From Streptomyces sp. NRRL F-5123 (GTDB lineage Bacteria; Actinomycetota; Actinomycetes; Streptomycetales; Streptomycetaceae), in the NCBI RefSeq assembly GCF_000721495.1, contig NZ_JOHY01000043.1, forward strand, positions 1-64,000: 64,000 nucleotides of DNA, written 5' to 3'. Both the position numbers and the translations under genes were made by a program. Every line of letters starts with the position of its first letter. Position 1 is the stretch's first letter. The notes under the pieces are model-generated. The model searched no databases and was not told where the DNA came from. It worked only from the letters and a program-made list of their open reading frames with translations. Positions 8,856-17,424 of this stretch are shown here, piece by piece.

Positions 8856-9964
8856 GCCCCGAGCACACCGGGGCCCGCGACCCCGGAGAACCCGGCACAC
8901 ACCCCGCACCGCGCACCGGCCGCACCGCCCGTACCGCCGTGCTGCGCACCCCGGGCGGCGGGCTGTCGCTGCGCCTCGACCGGCGCGCCGCCCTCACCGG
9001 TACGTGTCTGCTGGCCGTCGTGCTCGCCGCCGCCGTCCTGCTGGTCGGAACCGGCGACTACGCCGTCGCGCCCGCTGACGTCCTGCGCACGCTGCTCGGA
9101 CACGGCACCGCGGGCCAGGACTTCATCGTGCGTCAGCTGCGGCTGCCGCGGGTGCTGGTGGCGCTGCTGGTGGGCGCCGCGCTCGGTATGGCGGGCGCCG
9201 CCTTCCAGAGCGTGTCGCGCAACCCGCTGGGCAGCCCCGACGTCATCGGCTTCGGCCAGGGCTCGGCGGCCGGCGCGCTGCTGGTGATCGTGGTTCTGCA
9301 CGGCTCGTCCCTCGAGGTCTCCGCGGGCGCGATCGCCGGCGGGCTGCTCACCGGCCTCGCCGTCTACGCGCTCGCCTGGCAGCGCGGGGTGCACGGCTAC
9401 CGGCTGGTACTCGTCGGCATCGGCGGCTCCGCGATCCTCGCCGCCGTCAACAGCTACCTGCTGGTGAAGGCGAACTTCGTGGACGTCGCCCGGGCCGTCA
9501 TCTGGATCAGCGGCTCCCTCGACGGACGCGGCTGGGAGCAGGTGCGGCCGCTGCTGGGCTGCTGCGCCGTCCTGATGCCGGTGCTGCTCGCGCAGGGCCC
9601 GGCGCTGCGGATCACCGAGATGGGCGACGACGCGGCCCGCGCGCTCGGCGTCCGGGTCGAGCGGGTGCGGCTGACCGCCGTGCTCTGCGCGGTGCTGCTC
9701 ACCGCCGCCGCGACCGCCGCCGCCGGGCCCATCGCCTTCGTCGCGCTCACCGCGCCCCAGCTCGCCCGCCGGATCACCCGCACGCCGGGCGTCAGCCTGC
9801 TGCCGTCGGCGCTCATGGGCGCCGCGCTGCTGGTGCTCGCCGACCTCGCGGCGCAGCGCGCCTTCGGCTCCGGGCAGGTGCCGGTCGGCGTCGCCACCGG
9901 CGTGCTCGGCGGCGGGTACCTGCTGTGGCTGCTCGTCGGGGAGCGCCGGGCGGGCCGGATATGA
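8852..9964 (+). CDS. Iron-siderophore ABC transporter permease (FecCD family), second subunit
   Basis: The start is the GTG at 8852, overlapping the upstream stop by 4 nt (GTGA), which implies translational coupling; the predicted protein has 370 aa. After about 45 cytoplasmic residues come about ten membrane segments with FecCD signatures (RQLRLPRVLVALLVGAALGM, SVSRNPLGSPDVIGFGQG, GPIAFVALTAPQLARRI). It pairs with the preceding subunit. Its stop overlaps an ATG that opens the repeat ORF described next. Confidence 0.92.
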   Translation: MSPEHTGARDPGEPGTHPAPRTGRTARTAVLRTPGGGLSLRLDRRAALTGTCLLAVVLAAAVLLVGTGDYAVAPADVLRTLLGHGTAGQDFIVRQLRLPRVLVALLVGAALGMAGAAFQSVSRNPLGSPDVIGFGQGSAAGALLVIVVLHGSSLEVSAGAIAGGLLTGLAVYALAWQRGVHGYRLVLVGIGGSAILAAVNSYLLVKANFVDVARAVIWISGSLDGRGWEQVRPLLGCCAVLMPVLLAQGPALRITEMGDDAARALGVRVERVRLTAVLCAVLLTAAATAAAGPIAFVALTAPQLARRITRTPGVSLLPSALMGAALLVLADLAAQRAFGSGQVPVGVATGVLGGGYLLWLLVGERRAGRI

Positions 9965-10204
9965 CCCGCGCCGCCCACCGGCCGCGGCCGCGGACCGGAC
10001 CGCTTGCGTACCCACCGCGGCGGCCCGCGCGGCGTACGGCGCCGGGCGGGCCGGACATGACCCGCGCCGCCCACCGGCCGCGGCCGCGGACCAGACCGCT
10101 TCCGTACCCACCGCGGCGGCCCGCGCGGCGTACGGCGCCGGGCGGGCCGGACATGACCGCTCCACCCACCGGCCGCGGACCGGACCGCATACGTACCCAC
10201 CGCC
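9961..10204 (+). repeat. 96-bp direct tandem repeat (2.5 copies)
   Basis: Unit 1 is 9961-10056 and unit 2 is 10057-10152, differing at only a few bases. The third copy (10153 to about 10204) is partial and degenerate. Each unit begins with ATGACC and is preceded by GGGCCGGA. The first unit overlaps the permease stop codon, so the array may have arisen by duplication at the 3' end of that gene. Confidence 0.9.
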
Positions 10205-10266
10205 GTGCGCCGCGCAGCGCACGCACCGACCACCGGCGAACGACCGCCCAGGGAGCAGCAGTATGA
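9961..10266 (+). CDS. Possible repeat-encoded ORF between permease and ATPase genes
   Basis: An open frame of 101 codons begins with an ATG overlapping the permease stop (ATGA) and ends with a TGA overlapping the ATPase start (ATGA). It is made of two nearly identical 96-bp units and part of a third, so the peptide repeats every 32 residues (MTRAAHRPRPRTGPLAYPPR and so on; R, P and A rich). No family is recognised. The frame-preserving unit length and the double ATGA coupling argue for translation. The low complexity and GC-biased composition argue against a real gene. Confidence 0.35.
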   Translation: MTRAAHRPRPRTGPLAYPPRRPARRTAPGGPDMTRAAHRPRPRTRPLPYPPRRPARRTAPGGPDMTAPPTGRGPDRIRTHRRAPRSARTDHRRTTAQGAAV

Positions 10267-11153
10267 CCAGTCGCCTTGCCGACACATCGACGGACAGCAC
10301 CGGGAGGCCGCGGCTGCGGGCCGACGCGGTGACGCTCCGGTACGACCGGCGGGTCGTCACCGAAGGGCTCAGTGTCGACATACCCGACCACTCCTTCACC
10401 GTCGTGGTCGGCCCCAACGCGTGCGGCAAGTCGACATTGCTGCGCGCGCTCGCCCGGCTGCTCAGGCCCGCCGAGGGCAGGGTGCTGCTGGACGGGCGGG
10501 CGATCGGCGGCCTGCCCGCCAAGTCCGTGGCCCGCACCCTCGGGCTGCTGCCGCAGACCTCGGTGGCGCCCGACGGCATCACCGTCGCCTCGCTCGTGGC
10601 CCGCGGCCGCTACCCGCACCAGGGGCTGCTGCGGCAGTGGTCGGCCGAGGACGAGCGGATCGTCGCGGAGTCCATGGCCGCCACCGGCGTCGGCGCGCTC
10701 GCCGCGCGCCGGGTCGACGAGCTGTCCGGCGGGCAGCGGCAGCGGGTGTGGATCGCGATGGCCCTGGCCCAGGAGACGCCGCTGCTGCTGCTCGACGAGC
10801 CCACCACGTATCTCGACATCCAGCACCAGATCGACGTCCTCGACCTGTGCGCGCGGCTGCACGAGGAGGGCGGGCGCACCCTCGTCGCCGTGCTGCACGA
10901 CCTCAACCAGGCCGCCCGCTACGCCACCCACCTGATCGCGATGCGCGACGGGCGGATCGAGGCCCAGGGGCCGCCCGCTGAGGTCATCACCGCCGAACTG
11001 GTCGAGCGCGTCTTCGGGGTGACCTGCCGGATCATCGAGGACCCGGAGAGCGGCACCCCGCTGGTGATCCCCGCGGCCCGCCGCCGTACGGGCACCGCCG
11101 TCACAGCAGCGAACGCAGCCGCAGCACGTCCCGCAGCGAGGCCTGCACCCTGA
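10263..11153 (+). CDS. Iron-siderophore ABC transporter ATP-binding protein (FecE type)
   Basis: The protein has 296 aa. Walker A is GPNACGKST (residues 50-58), with Ala-Cys where most relatives have Gly-Cys. Then come a Q-loop (LLPQTS), the signature LSGGQRQRV at about 154, Walker B LLLLDEP at about 177 and the H-loop LHDLNQA. It energises the FecCD permeases. An RBS (GGGAG, 10251-10255) lies 7 nt upstream. Its 3' end overlaps the convergent SCP2 gene by 53 bp. Confidence 0.93.
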   Translation: MTSRLADTSTDSTGRPRLRADAVTLRYDRRVVTEGLSVDIPDHSFTVVVGPNACGKSTLLRALARLLRPAEGRVLLDGRAIGGLPAKSVARTLGLLPQTSVAPDGITVASLVARGRYPHQGLLRQWSAEDERIVAESMAATGVGALAARRVDELSGGQRQRVWIAMALAQETPLLLLDEPTTYLDIQHQIDVLDLCARLHEEGGRTLVAVLHDLNQAARYATHLIAMRDGRIEAQGPPAEVITAELVERVFGVTCRIIEDPESGTPLVIPAARRRTGTAVTAANAAAARPAARPAP

Positions 11154-11448
11154 CCCGGCCGCTGCCCCACGCCTTGGCGAAGCTCAGCTCGCCGCCGACC
11201 ATCGCGACCAGGTCGTCCCCGGTCATCGTGAGCCGGATCTGCGCCTTGTCCGCCGGCACTCCCGGCACGGCGGTCACGCCGGTGATCGTGCCGCCCGCCA
11301 GCCGCCCGGTGAAGGTCGTGTCCAGGTCGGTGATCCGGCAGCTCAGCGAGCGGTCCAGAGCGGCGGCCGAGCGGACGTCGCCCTCGGCCTCCGCCATGTT
11401 CCGCGCCAACTGGTCGAGTGCGGTCCTGCACTCATCGAGGGTGGCCAT
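11101..11448 (-). CDS. SCP2 sterol-binding domain protein
   Basis: The protein has 115 aa. It matches the SCP2 fold: after an N-terminal helix (MATLDECRTALDQLARNMAE) come beta strands with DRSLSCRITDLDTTFTGRL, and then the helix-strand region IRLTMTGDDLVAMVGGELSF. Such small single-domain proteins bind hydrophobic ligands; the ligand here is unknown. It is transcribed against the ATPase gene and overlaps its 3' end, so the transcripts can form antisense pairs. Confidence 0.85.
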   Translation of the reverse strand: MATLDECRTALDQLARNMAEAEGDVRSAAALDRSLSCRITDLDTTFTGRLAGGTITGVTAVPGVPADKAQIRLTMTGDDLVAMVGGELSFAKAWGSGRVRVQASLRDVLRLRSLL

Positions 11449-11610
11449 CGGCGCGGTGTCTCCCGGTCGCTGTTACGTCGCCACGACCGTACCGCAGGGC
11501 ACCGTCGGCGGGCCGACGGGACCGGAGGCGGTAGCGTCTTGACCACGGGGGTCCGCGCGCGGGCCGCCGGCCGGACGATGTGTCAACGGGCGAGGCGAGG
11601 AGTGAGAGCG

Positions 11611-12777
11611 ATGCGGGACGCGCTGCGTACCTGTCTGCAGATCGCGGGCGGCCTGACCGAGGCCACCCGCCGCCGCGCGGTCGACGCGGCCAGGGACATG
11701 CTGGACCAGACCGGCATCGACGTGGACGCCGTGCAGCGGCGGATCAACTCGGCCATCCCGGCGGAGGTGCAGACGCTCGCCGACGAGCTGATGGCCGCCG
11801 GGCGCGCCAACCGCGACCTGCTGCTCGGGATCGTCCGCGAGGAAGTCGACAAGACGATGAGCCGGGTCGGCCGGCTCGCCGACGAGGTCACGAAGGTCGG
11901 CGTCGTGCTGGAGACGCTCGAACGCCGGATCCGCAACCTGGAGTCGGACGCGACGGAGGAGGAGACGGGCGGCACGTACGCCGTACGGCCCGAGCCCGCG
12001 TCCACGCCCCCGGTGGAGCACGTGCCCGTCGCGACCGAGCCGCCCGCGCCGGGCAAGAAGACGGAGCCGGCGGCGAAGAAGGCCGCCGCCCCCGCGAAGA
12101 AGGCCGCGCCCGCGGCCCGCAGGACCGCTGCCGCCAAGCGGGCGACCACGGCCAAGTCGGCCGCCGCTCACCAGACGACGGCCGCCACGAAGACCGCGGC
12201 GAAGAAGTCCGCGGCCCGGGCCTCCGCCGCCGCGGGCAGGAAGGTCGCCGCCACCCCGAAGACGACGGCGAACCCGCTGCGCACGACCGCGGCCACCGCG
12301 CAGGAGACCGAGGGGGAGACCCCGGCGCCCGTGGCGAAGAAGGCGGCCGCGAAGAAGGCCCCGGCGAAGGCCCCGGCGAAGAAGTCGGCCACCTCGGCCT
12401 CGGGTGCCGCGGCGCCCGTGGCGAAGAAGGCGGCCGCGAAGAAGGCCCCGGCGAAGGCCCCGGCGAAGAAGTCGGCTGCCCCGGCCTCCGGTGCCGCGGC
12501 GCCCGCGAAGAAGACGGCCGCGAAGGAGTCGGCTGCCCCCGCCGCCGGTGCCGCGGCGCCCGCGGTGAAGAAGGCGGCTGCGAAGGCCCCGGCGAAGAAG
12601 TCGGCCACCTCGGCCTCCGGCGCCGCCGCGCCCGCGAAGAAGGCCCCGGCGAAGAAGACCGCTGCCGGGGAGGCGCCCGCGGCGAAGAAGGCGGCGCCCG
12701 GCAAGCCCGCCGCTGCCGCGAAGAAGGCCGCCCCCGCCAAGAAGTCCGCGCCCCCCGCCGGAGCCGGCGATGAGTGA
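11611..12777 (+). CDS. Phasin-like protein with histone H1-like Lys/Ala tail
   Basis: The protein has 388 aa from the ATG at 11611, which has GAGGCGAGGAG just upstream. Residues 1-115 are amphipathic helices (RDALRTCLQIAGGLTEATRR; LADEVTKVGVVLETLERRI) like phasin or polyhydroxyalkanoate-regulator domains. Residues from about 150 to the end are repeats of KKAAAKKAPAKAPAKKSA type, as in histone H1, PhaF and HupS tails. Such tails bind DNA without specificity. The fold suggests a link between nucleoid and storage granules or membrane, but the function is inference. The stop overlaps the next gene by 8 nt. Confidence 0.82.
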   Translation: MRDALRTCLQIAGGLTEATRRRAVDAARDMLDQTGIDVDAVQRRINSAIPAEVQTLADELMAAGRANRDLLLGIVREEVDKTMSRVGRLADEVTKVGVVLETLERRIRNLESDATEEETGGTYAVRPEPASTPPVEHVPVATEPPAPGKKTEPAAKKAAAPAKKAAPAARRTAAAKRATTAKSAAAHQTTAATKTAAKKSAARASAAAGRKVAATPKTTANPLRTTAATAQETEGETPAPVAKKAAAKKAPAKAPAKKSATSASGAAAPVAKKAAAKKAPAKAPAKKSAAPASGAAAPAKKTAAKESAAPAAGAAAPAVKKAAAKAPAKKSATSASGAAAPAKKAPAKKTAAGEAPAAKKAAPGKPAAAAKKAAPAKKSAPPAGAGDE

Positions 12778-13267
12778 GCCCGCCGCCGAGCCCGTCCCGT
12801 ACCCGGGGCGCGCCGCCCACGCCGAGCGGCCGGCCGGCCTGCCGGAGCAGGGCGTCACCCACAGCGCCCCGCCGGAGCAGGGTGCCGAGCCCGGGTCGTA
12901 CGCGGGGCGTGCCACCAACGCCGGGCCCCCGGCCGGCCGGCCCGGGGCCGTACCCGAGCAGGCCGCCGAGCCCGGGTCGTACGCCGGGCGCGCCACCTAC
13001 GGCGAGCCGCCCGCCGACCTGCCCGTGGCCGTACCCGAGCAGCGGGGCGACGACGACGGGACGGGCGCCTACGGCGAGGACGCCCCCGCGCGGCCGGAGC
13101 CGCTGGGGGTGGCCGTCCCGGCGACCGGGAACGCCGACGTGGACGCGGCGCTCGCCCGGCTCGTGGACGCCGACGAACTCCCCACGCAGTCCCACATCGA
13201 GGTGTACGAGGATGTGCACCACGGGCTGCGCGACGCGCTCGCAGCGCTGGACGAGAACAGGAGCTGA
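12770..13267 (+). CDS. Hypothetical protein with EQGAEPGSYAGRAT-type repeats
   Basis: The protein has 165 aa. The first 100 residues hold about four degenerate copies of a motif like PEQGAEPGSYAGRAT followed by a proline-rich spacer; this part looks disordered. Residues of about 115-163 form a conserved-looking helical segment (GNADVDAALARLVDADELP, then SHIEVYEDVHHGLRDALAAL). No named family is recognised. It overlaps the phasin-like gene by 8 nt and precedes tlyA by 7 nt, so all three are probably co-transcribed. Confidence 0.8.
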   Translation: MSEPAAEPVPYPGRAAHAERPAGLPEQGVTHSAPPEQGAEPGSYAGRATNAGPPAGRPGAVPEQAAEPGSYAGRATYGEPPADLPVAVPEQRGDDDGTGAYGEDAPARPEPLGVAVPATGNADVDAALARLVDADELPTQSHIEVYEDVHHGLRDALAALDENRS

Positions 13268-13274
13268 ACCGTAC

Positions 13275-14090
13275 GTGGCAGTGGCACGACGCCGCCTCGA
13301 CGCCGAGCTGGTGCGGCGCAAACTCGCGCGCTCGCGCGAGCACGCGAGCCAGCTGATCGCCGCGGGCCGGGTGACGGTGGGCGGCGCCACCGCGACCAAG
13401 CCCGCCACGCAGGTGGAGACCTCGGCCGCCCTGGTGGTCGCCGAGAGCGGGGACGACCCGGAGTACGTCTCGCGCGGCGGCCACAAGCTGGCCGGCGCGC
13501 TCGCCGCCTTCCAGCCCCGCGGCCTGGCCGTCGCCGGCCGCCGGGCGCTGGACGCGGGCGCGTCCACCGGCGGCTTCACCGACGTCCTGCTGCGGGCCGG
13601 CGCCGCACAGGTCGTCGCCGTCGACGTCGGCTACGGGCAGCTCGCGTGGTCGCTGCAGAGCGACCCGCGGGTCGTGGTGAAGGACCGCACCAACGTCCGG
13701 GAGTTGACGCTCGACCACATCGACGGCGAGCCCGTCGACCTGGTCGTCGGCGACCTGTCCTTCATCCCGCTCGGCCTGGTGCTGCCCGCCCTCGTGCGCT
13801 GCGCCGCACCCGGCGCCGACCTGGTGCTGATGGTCAAGCCGCAGTTCGAGGTGGGCCGCGAGCGGCTGGGCAGCGGGGGAGTGGTGCGCAGCCCGCAGTT
13901 GCGCGCCGAGACCGTGCGCACGGTGGCCGGGCAGGCGGCCGGACTCGGGCTCGGCGTGCTCGGCGTCACAGCAAGTCCTTTGCCGGGGCCGTCCGGCAAC
14001 GTGGAATATTTCTTGTGGCTGCGCGCCGGTGCGCCCGCGCTGGACCCGGCCGATGTCGACCGTGCCGTGGCGGAGGGGCCGAACCGGTGA
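13275..14090 (+). CDS. tlyA: TlyA family rRNA 2'-O-methyltransferase
   Basis: The protein has 271 aa from the GTG at 13275, which has AGGAG 11 nt upstream; the length fits the TlyA family. An S4 RNA-binding domain occupies residues of about 3-60 (RRLDAELVRRKLARSREHAS). The SAM-binding FtsJ-like domain begins with ALDAGASTGGFTD at about 92. Family members methylate C1409 in 16S rRNA and C1920 in 23S rRNA, which makes ribosomes sensitive to capreomycin and viomycin. The stop overlaps the NAD kinase start (GTGA). Confidence 0.93.
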   Translation: MAVARRRLDAELVRRKLARSREHASQLIAAGRVTVGGATATKPATQVETSAALVVAESGDDPEYVSRGGHKLAGALAAFQPRGLAVAGRRALDAGASTGGFTDVLLRAGAAQVVAVDVGYGQLAWSLQSDPRVVVKDRTNVRELTLDHIDGEPVDLVVGDLSFIPLGLVLPALVRCAAPGADLVLMVKPQFEVGRERLGSGGVVRSPQLRAETVRTVAGQAAGLGLGVLGVTASPLPGPSGNVEYFLWLRAGAPALDPADVDRAVAEGPNR

Positions 14091-15001
14091 CCATCGTGAG
14101 CGAGACGCAGAACCGTACCGTTTTCCTGCTGACCCACACCGGCAGGGCGGCCGCGATCCGCAGTGCCGAGCGGGTCGTGCAGGCCCTGCTGCGCTGCGGG
14201 ATCGGCGTGCGGCTGCTCGTCGAGGAGGCCGTGGACCTGCCGCTGCCGGAAGCGGTGGAGCTGGTCGCGGAGGCCGGGCCGGAGGCCGTCGAGGGCTGCG
14301 AGCTGATCGTCGTGCTGGGCGGGGACGGGACGCTGCTGCGCGGCGCCGAGTTCTCCCGCGCCTCGGGGGTGCCGCTGCTCGGCGTCAACCTCGGGCGGGT
14401 CGGCTTCCTCGCCGAGGCCGAGCGGGACGACCTGGACAAGGTCGTGGACCGCGTCGTCACCCGCGAGTACGAGGTCGAGGAGCGCATGACCCTCGACGTG
14501 CTGGTGCGCAACGACGGGGCGGTCGTCCACCGGGACTGGGCGCTCAACGAGGCGTCGGTGGAGAAGGCGTCCCGCGAGCGGCTGCTGGAGGTCGTCACCG
14601 AGGTCGACGGCCGGCCCGTCTCCCGCTTCGGCGGTGACGGCGTGGTCTGCGCGACCCCGACCGGCTCCACCGCCTACGCCTTCTCTGCCGGCGGGCCCGT
14701 GGTGTGGCCCGAGGTCGAGGCGCTGCTCATGGTGCCGATCAGCGCGCACGCGCTCTTCGCCAAGCCGCTCGTCACCTCCCCGCGGTCGGTGCTGGCCGTC
14801 GAGGTGCAGCCCGAGACACCCAACGGCGTGCTGTGGTGCGACGGGCGACGCACCGTCGAACTGCCCGCCGGCGCCCGCGTGGAGGTCCGGCGAGGCGCCG
14901 TGCCGGTGCGGCTGGCGCGGCTGCACCACGCGTCCTTCACCGACCGGCTGGTGGCCAAGTTCGCGCTGCCCGTCGCGGGCTGGCGCGGCGCGCCGTCGTA
15001 G
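14087..15001 (+). CDS. nadK: NAD kinase
   Basis: The protein has 304 aa from the GTG at 14087, with GGAGGGG upstream and a GTGA overlap with tlyA; GTG 14096 is an alternative start. The conserved GGDGTLLRGAEF (about residue 78) and the substrate-binding ALNEASVEK, GDGVVCATPTGSTAYAFSAG segments identify ATP-NAD kinase, the enzyme that makes NADP. The tlyA-nadK-recN order is typical of actinobacteria. Confidence 0.95.
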   Translation: MTIVSETQNRTVFLLTHTGRAAAIRSAERVVQALLRCGIGVRLLVEEAVDLPLPEAVELVAEAGPEAVEGCELIVVLGGDGTLLRGAEFSRASGVPLLGVNLGRVGFLAEAERDDLDKVVDRVVTREYEVEERMTLDVLVRNDGAVVHRDWALNEASVEKASRERLLEVVTEVDGRPVSRFGGDGVVCATPTGSTAYAFSAGGPVVWPEVEALLMVPISAHALFAKPLVTSPRSVLAVEVQPETPNGVLWCDGRRTVELPAGARVEVRRGAVPVRLARLHHASFTDRLVAKFALPVAGWRGAPS

Positions 15002-15055
15002 CCGGCGGGGAGCCGACTGCCCGGCGGGCGTCGCGCCGGGCACGGAAAACCTCGT

Positions 15056-16813
15056 ATGGTCGTATCCGTGTTGGAGGAAATGCGGATCCGGTCGCTGGGT
15101 GTCATCGAGGACGCCGTGGTGGAACTCTCACCCGGCTTCACCGCGGTGACCGGCGAGACCGGTGCGGGCAAGACCATGGTCGTCACGAGCCTCGGCCTGC
15201 TCCTCGGCGGCCGGGCCGACCCCGCCCTGGTGCGGATCGGCGCGGGCTCCGCGGTCGTCGAGGGCCGCGTGACGATGGCGCCGGGCGACCGGGCGGCCGT
15301 ACGCGCCGCCGAAGCCGGGGCGGAACTCGACGACGGTGCGCTGCTCATCAGCCGTACGGTGTCCGCGGAAGGGCGCTCGCGCGCGCACCTCGGCGGGCGC
15401 AGCGTCCCCGTGGGGGTGCTCGGCGACCTCGCCGACGACCTCGTGGCCGTCCACGGCCAGACCGACCAGCAGGGCCTGCTGCGGCCCGCGCGGCAGCGCG
15501 AGGCGCTCGACCGCTACGCCGGTGCCGCGCTCGGCACGGCGCTGGAGAAGTACGGGGCCGCCTACCGGCGGCTGCGGGAGGTCGCCGCGGAACTGTCCGA
15601 ACTCACCACCCGGGCCAGGGAACGCGCCCAGGAGGCGGATCTGCTGCGCTTCGGCGTCGAGGAGATCTCCGCCGCCGAGCCGCAGCCCGGCGAGGACGCC
15701 GAACTCGCCGCCGAGGCCGAGCGGCTCGGGCACGCCGAGGCGCTCGCTTCCGCCGCGACGCTCGCGCACGCCGCGCTCGCCGGCAACCCCGAGGACCCCG
15801 AGAGCGTCGAGGCCGGCAGCCTCGTCGCCGGCGCCCAGCGCGCGCTCGACGCCGTCGCCGCGCACGACCCCGCCCTCGCCGGGCTCGCCGGGCGGCTCGG
15901 TGAGCTGGGCATCCTGCTCGCCGACGTGGCCGGCGAACTCGCCGGCTACGCCGACAACCTGGACGCCGACCCGCTGCGGCTCGCCGCCGTCGAGGAGCGC
16001 CGGGCCGTCCTCGCACACCTCGTCCGCAAGTACGGCACCGACATCGACGAGGTCCTCGCGTGGGCCGGGCAGAGCGCCGCCCGGCTCGCCGAACTCGACG
16101 GCGACGACGACCGCATCGCCGAGCTCACCGCCGAGCGCGACGCGCTGCGGGCCGAACTCGGCGGCCTCGGCCAGCACCTCACCGACCTGCGCACCGAGGC
16201 CGCGGAGCGGTTCGCCACCGACGTCACCGCCGAACTGGCCTCGCTGGCCATGCCGCACGCGCGCGTCAGCTTCGCGATCCGGCAGAACGAGGTGCCCGCC
16301 GGGGAGGCGGAGTCCGGCATCGAGATCGGCGGCCGGGCCGTTGCCTACGGGCCCACCGGGGCGGACGAGGTCGAGCTGCTGCTCGCCCCGCACCCCGGCA
16401 GCCCCGCGCGGCCCATCGCCAAGGGCGCGTCCGGCGGCGAGCTCTCCCGCGTCATGCTCGCCGTCGAGGTCGTCTTCGCCGGGTCCGACCCCGTCCCGAC
16501 GTACCTCTTCGACGAGGTCGACGCGGGGGTCGGCGGGGCCGCGGCGGTCGAGGTGGGGCGCCGCCTCGCACGCCTCGCACGGACGGCCCAGGTCGTGGTC
16601 GTCACCCACCTTCCGCAGGTGGCCGCGTTCGCCGACCGCCAGCTCCTGGTCGAGAAGACGAACGACGGTTCCGTCACCCGCTCCGGTGTCACCGCCCTCG
16701 ACGGCGAGGCCCGCGTCCGCGAACTCTCCCGCATGCTCGCGGGCCAATCCGACTCCGAACTGGCCCGCGCCCACGCGGAGGAACTCCTGGCTGCCGCCCG
16801 CGCCTCCCTCTGA
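15056..16813 (+). CDS. recN: DNA repair protein RecN
   Basis: RecN is an SMC-like ATPase in double-strand break repair. Walker A is GETGAGKT (residues 33-40). A central coiled coil spans roughly 150-390. The signature KGASGGELSRVMLA lies at about 456 and Walker B TYLFDEVDAGVGG at about 482. Length from the ATG at 15056 is 585 aa. An alternative start is the GTG at 15068; TATGGT (15055-15060) lies 7 nt before it, which would make a leaderless message. No clear LexA site is seen upstream. Confidence 0.95.
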   Translation: MVVSVLEEMRIRSLGVIEDAVVELSPGFTAVTGETGAGKTMVVTSLGLLLGGRADPALVRIGAGSAVVEGRVTMAPGDRAAVRAAEAGAELDDGALLISRTVSAEGRSRAHLGGRSVPVGVLGDLADDLVAVHGQTDQQGLLRPARQREALDRYAGAALGTALEKYGAAYRRLREVAAELSELTTRARERAQEADLLRFGVEEISAAEPQPGEDAELAAEAERLGHAEALASAATLAHAALAGNPEDPESVEAGSLVAGAQRALDAVAAHDPALAGLAGRLGELGILLADVAGELAGYADNLDADPLRLAAVEERRAVLAHLVRKYGTDIDEVLAWAGQSAARLAELDGDDDRIAELTAERDALRAELGGLGQHLTDLRTEAAERFATDVTAELASLAMPHARVSFAIRQNEVPAGEAESGIEIGGRAVAYGPTGADEVELLLAPHPGSPARPIAKGASGGELSRVMLAVEVVFAGSDPVPTYLFDEVDAGVGGAAAVEVGRRLARLARTAQVVVVTHLPQVAAFADRQLLVEKTNDGSVTRSGVTALDGEARVRELSRMLAGQSDSELARAHAEELLAAARASL

Positions 16814-16918
16814 CCTCCCCCGGTCGGGGGGCGCCCTTTGCGGAGGGCGGCACGCGTTTCGGCTGCGATGCCCTGCCGGGCGAGCGCTTTCCGCTGTCGC
16901 GGAGGGTGAGCGTTTTTC

Positions 16919-16962
16919 AGGGGCGCGTGGGGGCATCTCCCAGGCGAAGCTCTGGGGGAGAA
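16919..16962 (+). repeat. Dispersed palindromic repeat, copy 2
   Basis: This copy reads GGGGCGCGTGGGGGCATCTC followed by the CCAGGCGAAGCTCTGGGGGAG hairpin. It faces copy 4. Confidence 0.85.
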
Positions 16963-17017
16963 CAGCGAGCCCCCACCGGGGCGCGGGGCGTCACCGGCCC
17001 GAAGGGGCGGTTCGGTC

Positions 17018-17052
17018 CTCCACCAGAGCTCCGCCTGGGAGGTGCCCCCAGG
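17018..17052 (-). repeat. Dispersed palindromic repeat, copy 3 (short)
   Basis: The inverted hairpin core CAGAGCTCCGCCTGGGAGGT is flanked by CCTCCAC and GCCCCCAGG. It lacks the outer CGCGCCCCT segment. Confidence 0.8.
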
Positions 17053-17080
17053 ACCACCGGCCGGTGGGGGCTGGTCGCGC

Positions 17081-17130
17081 AGTTCTCCCCCAGAGCTCCG
17101 CCTGGGAGGTACCCCCACGCGCCCCTGAAA
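17081..17130 (-). repeat. Dispersed palindromic repeat, copy 4
   Basis: The full inverted copy has AGTTCTCCCCCAGAGCTCCG, then CCTGGGAGGTACCCCCACGC and GCCCCTGAAA. Confidence 0.85.
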
Positions 17131-17424
17131 GCGGTCGCCCGGCAGGGCAACCGCAGCCCGAAAACGCGTGCCCGGCAGGGAAGGCGCAGCCTGGCAAACG
17201 CTCGCCCCGCGCGGTAGCGCAGGACGCTCGCCCGGCGCGGCAGCGCGAGACGCTCGCCCGGCGGGGCGGGGAAAGGGCGCGGGGCCGACGGGCGTCACCC
17301 GTAAGGGTGGTTCGGGGGGCGGGGTCCCGCGGGGAAAGGGTCCCGCGCAAGGGCCTGCTCTTGCGCGGGCTGGCATGCTGGACCGCGTCACACATCGCGC
17401 TCAACTCAAGGAGCGAAAGGCCGC

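Larger units (their letters stand above)
16814..17424. repeat. 611-bp gene-free region with a large inverted repeat
   Basis: No gene is supported here. Copy 2 of the dispersed repeat (16919-16962) and copy 4 (17081-17130) face each other, so about 44 nt of each arm are near-perfect complements separated by about 120 bp. A shorter copy 3 (17018-17052) lies between them. From about 17160 to 17270 there are degenerate tandem units around GCCCGGCRGGG. An RBS for the glycosyltransferase (AAGGAGCG) is at the right end. Confidence 0.8.

Noticed and set aside
15020..15068. LexA box in front of recN
   Set aside because: No sequence near TCGAAC-N4-GTTCGA was found in the 55 bases between nadK and recN.
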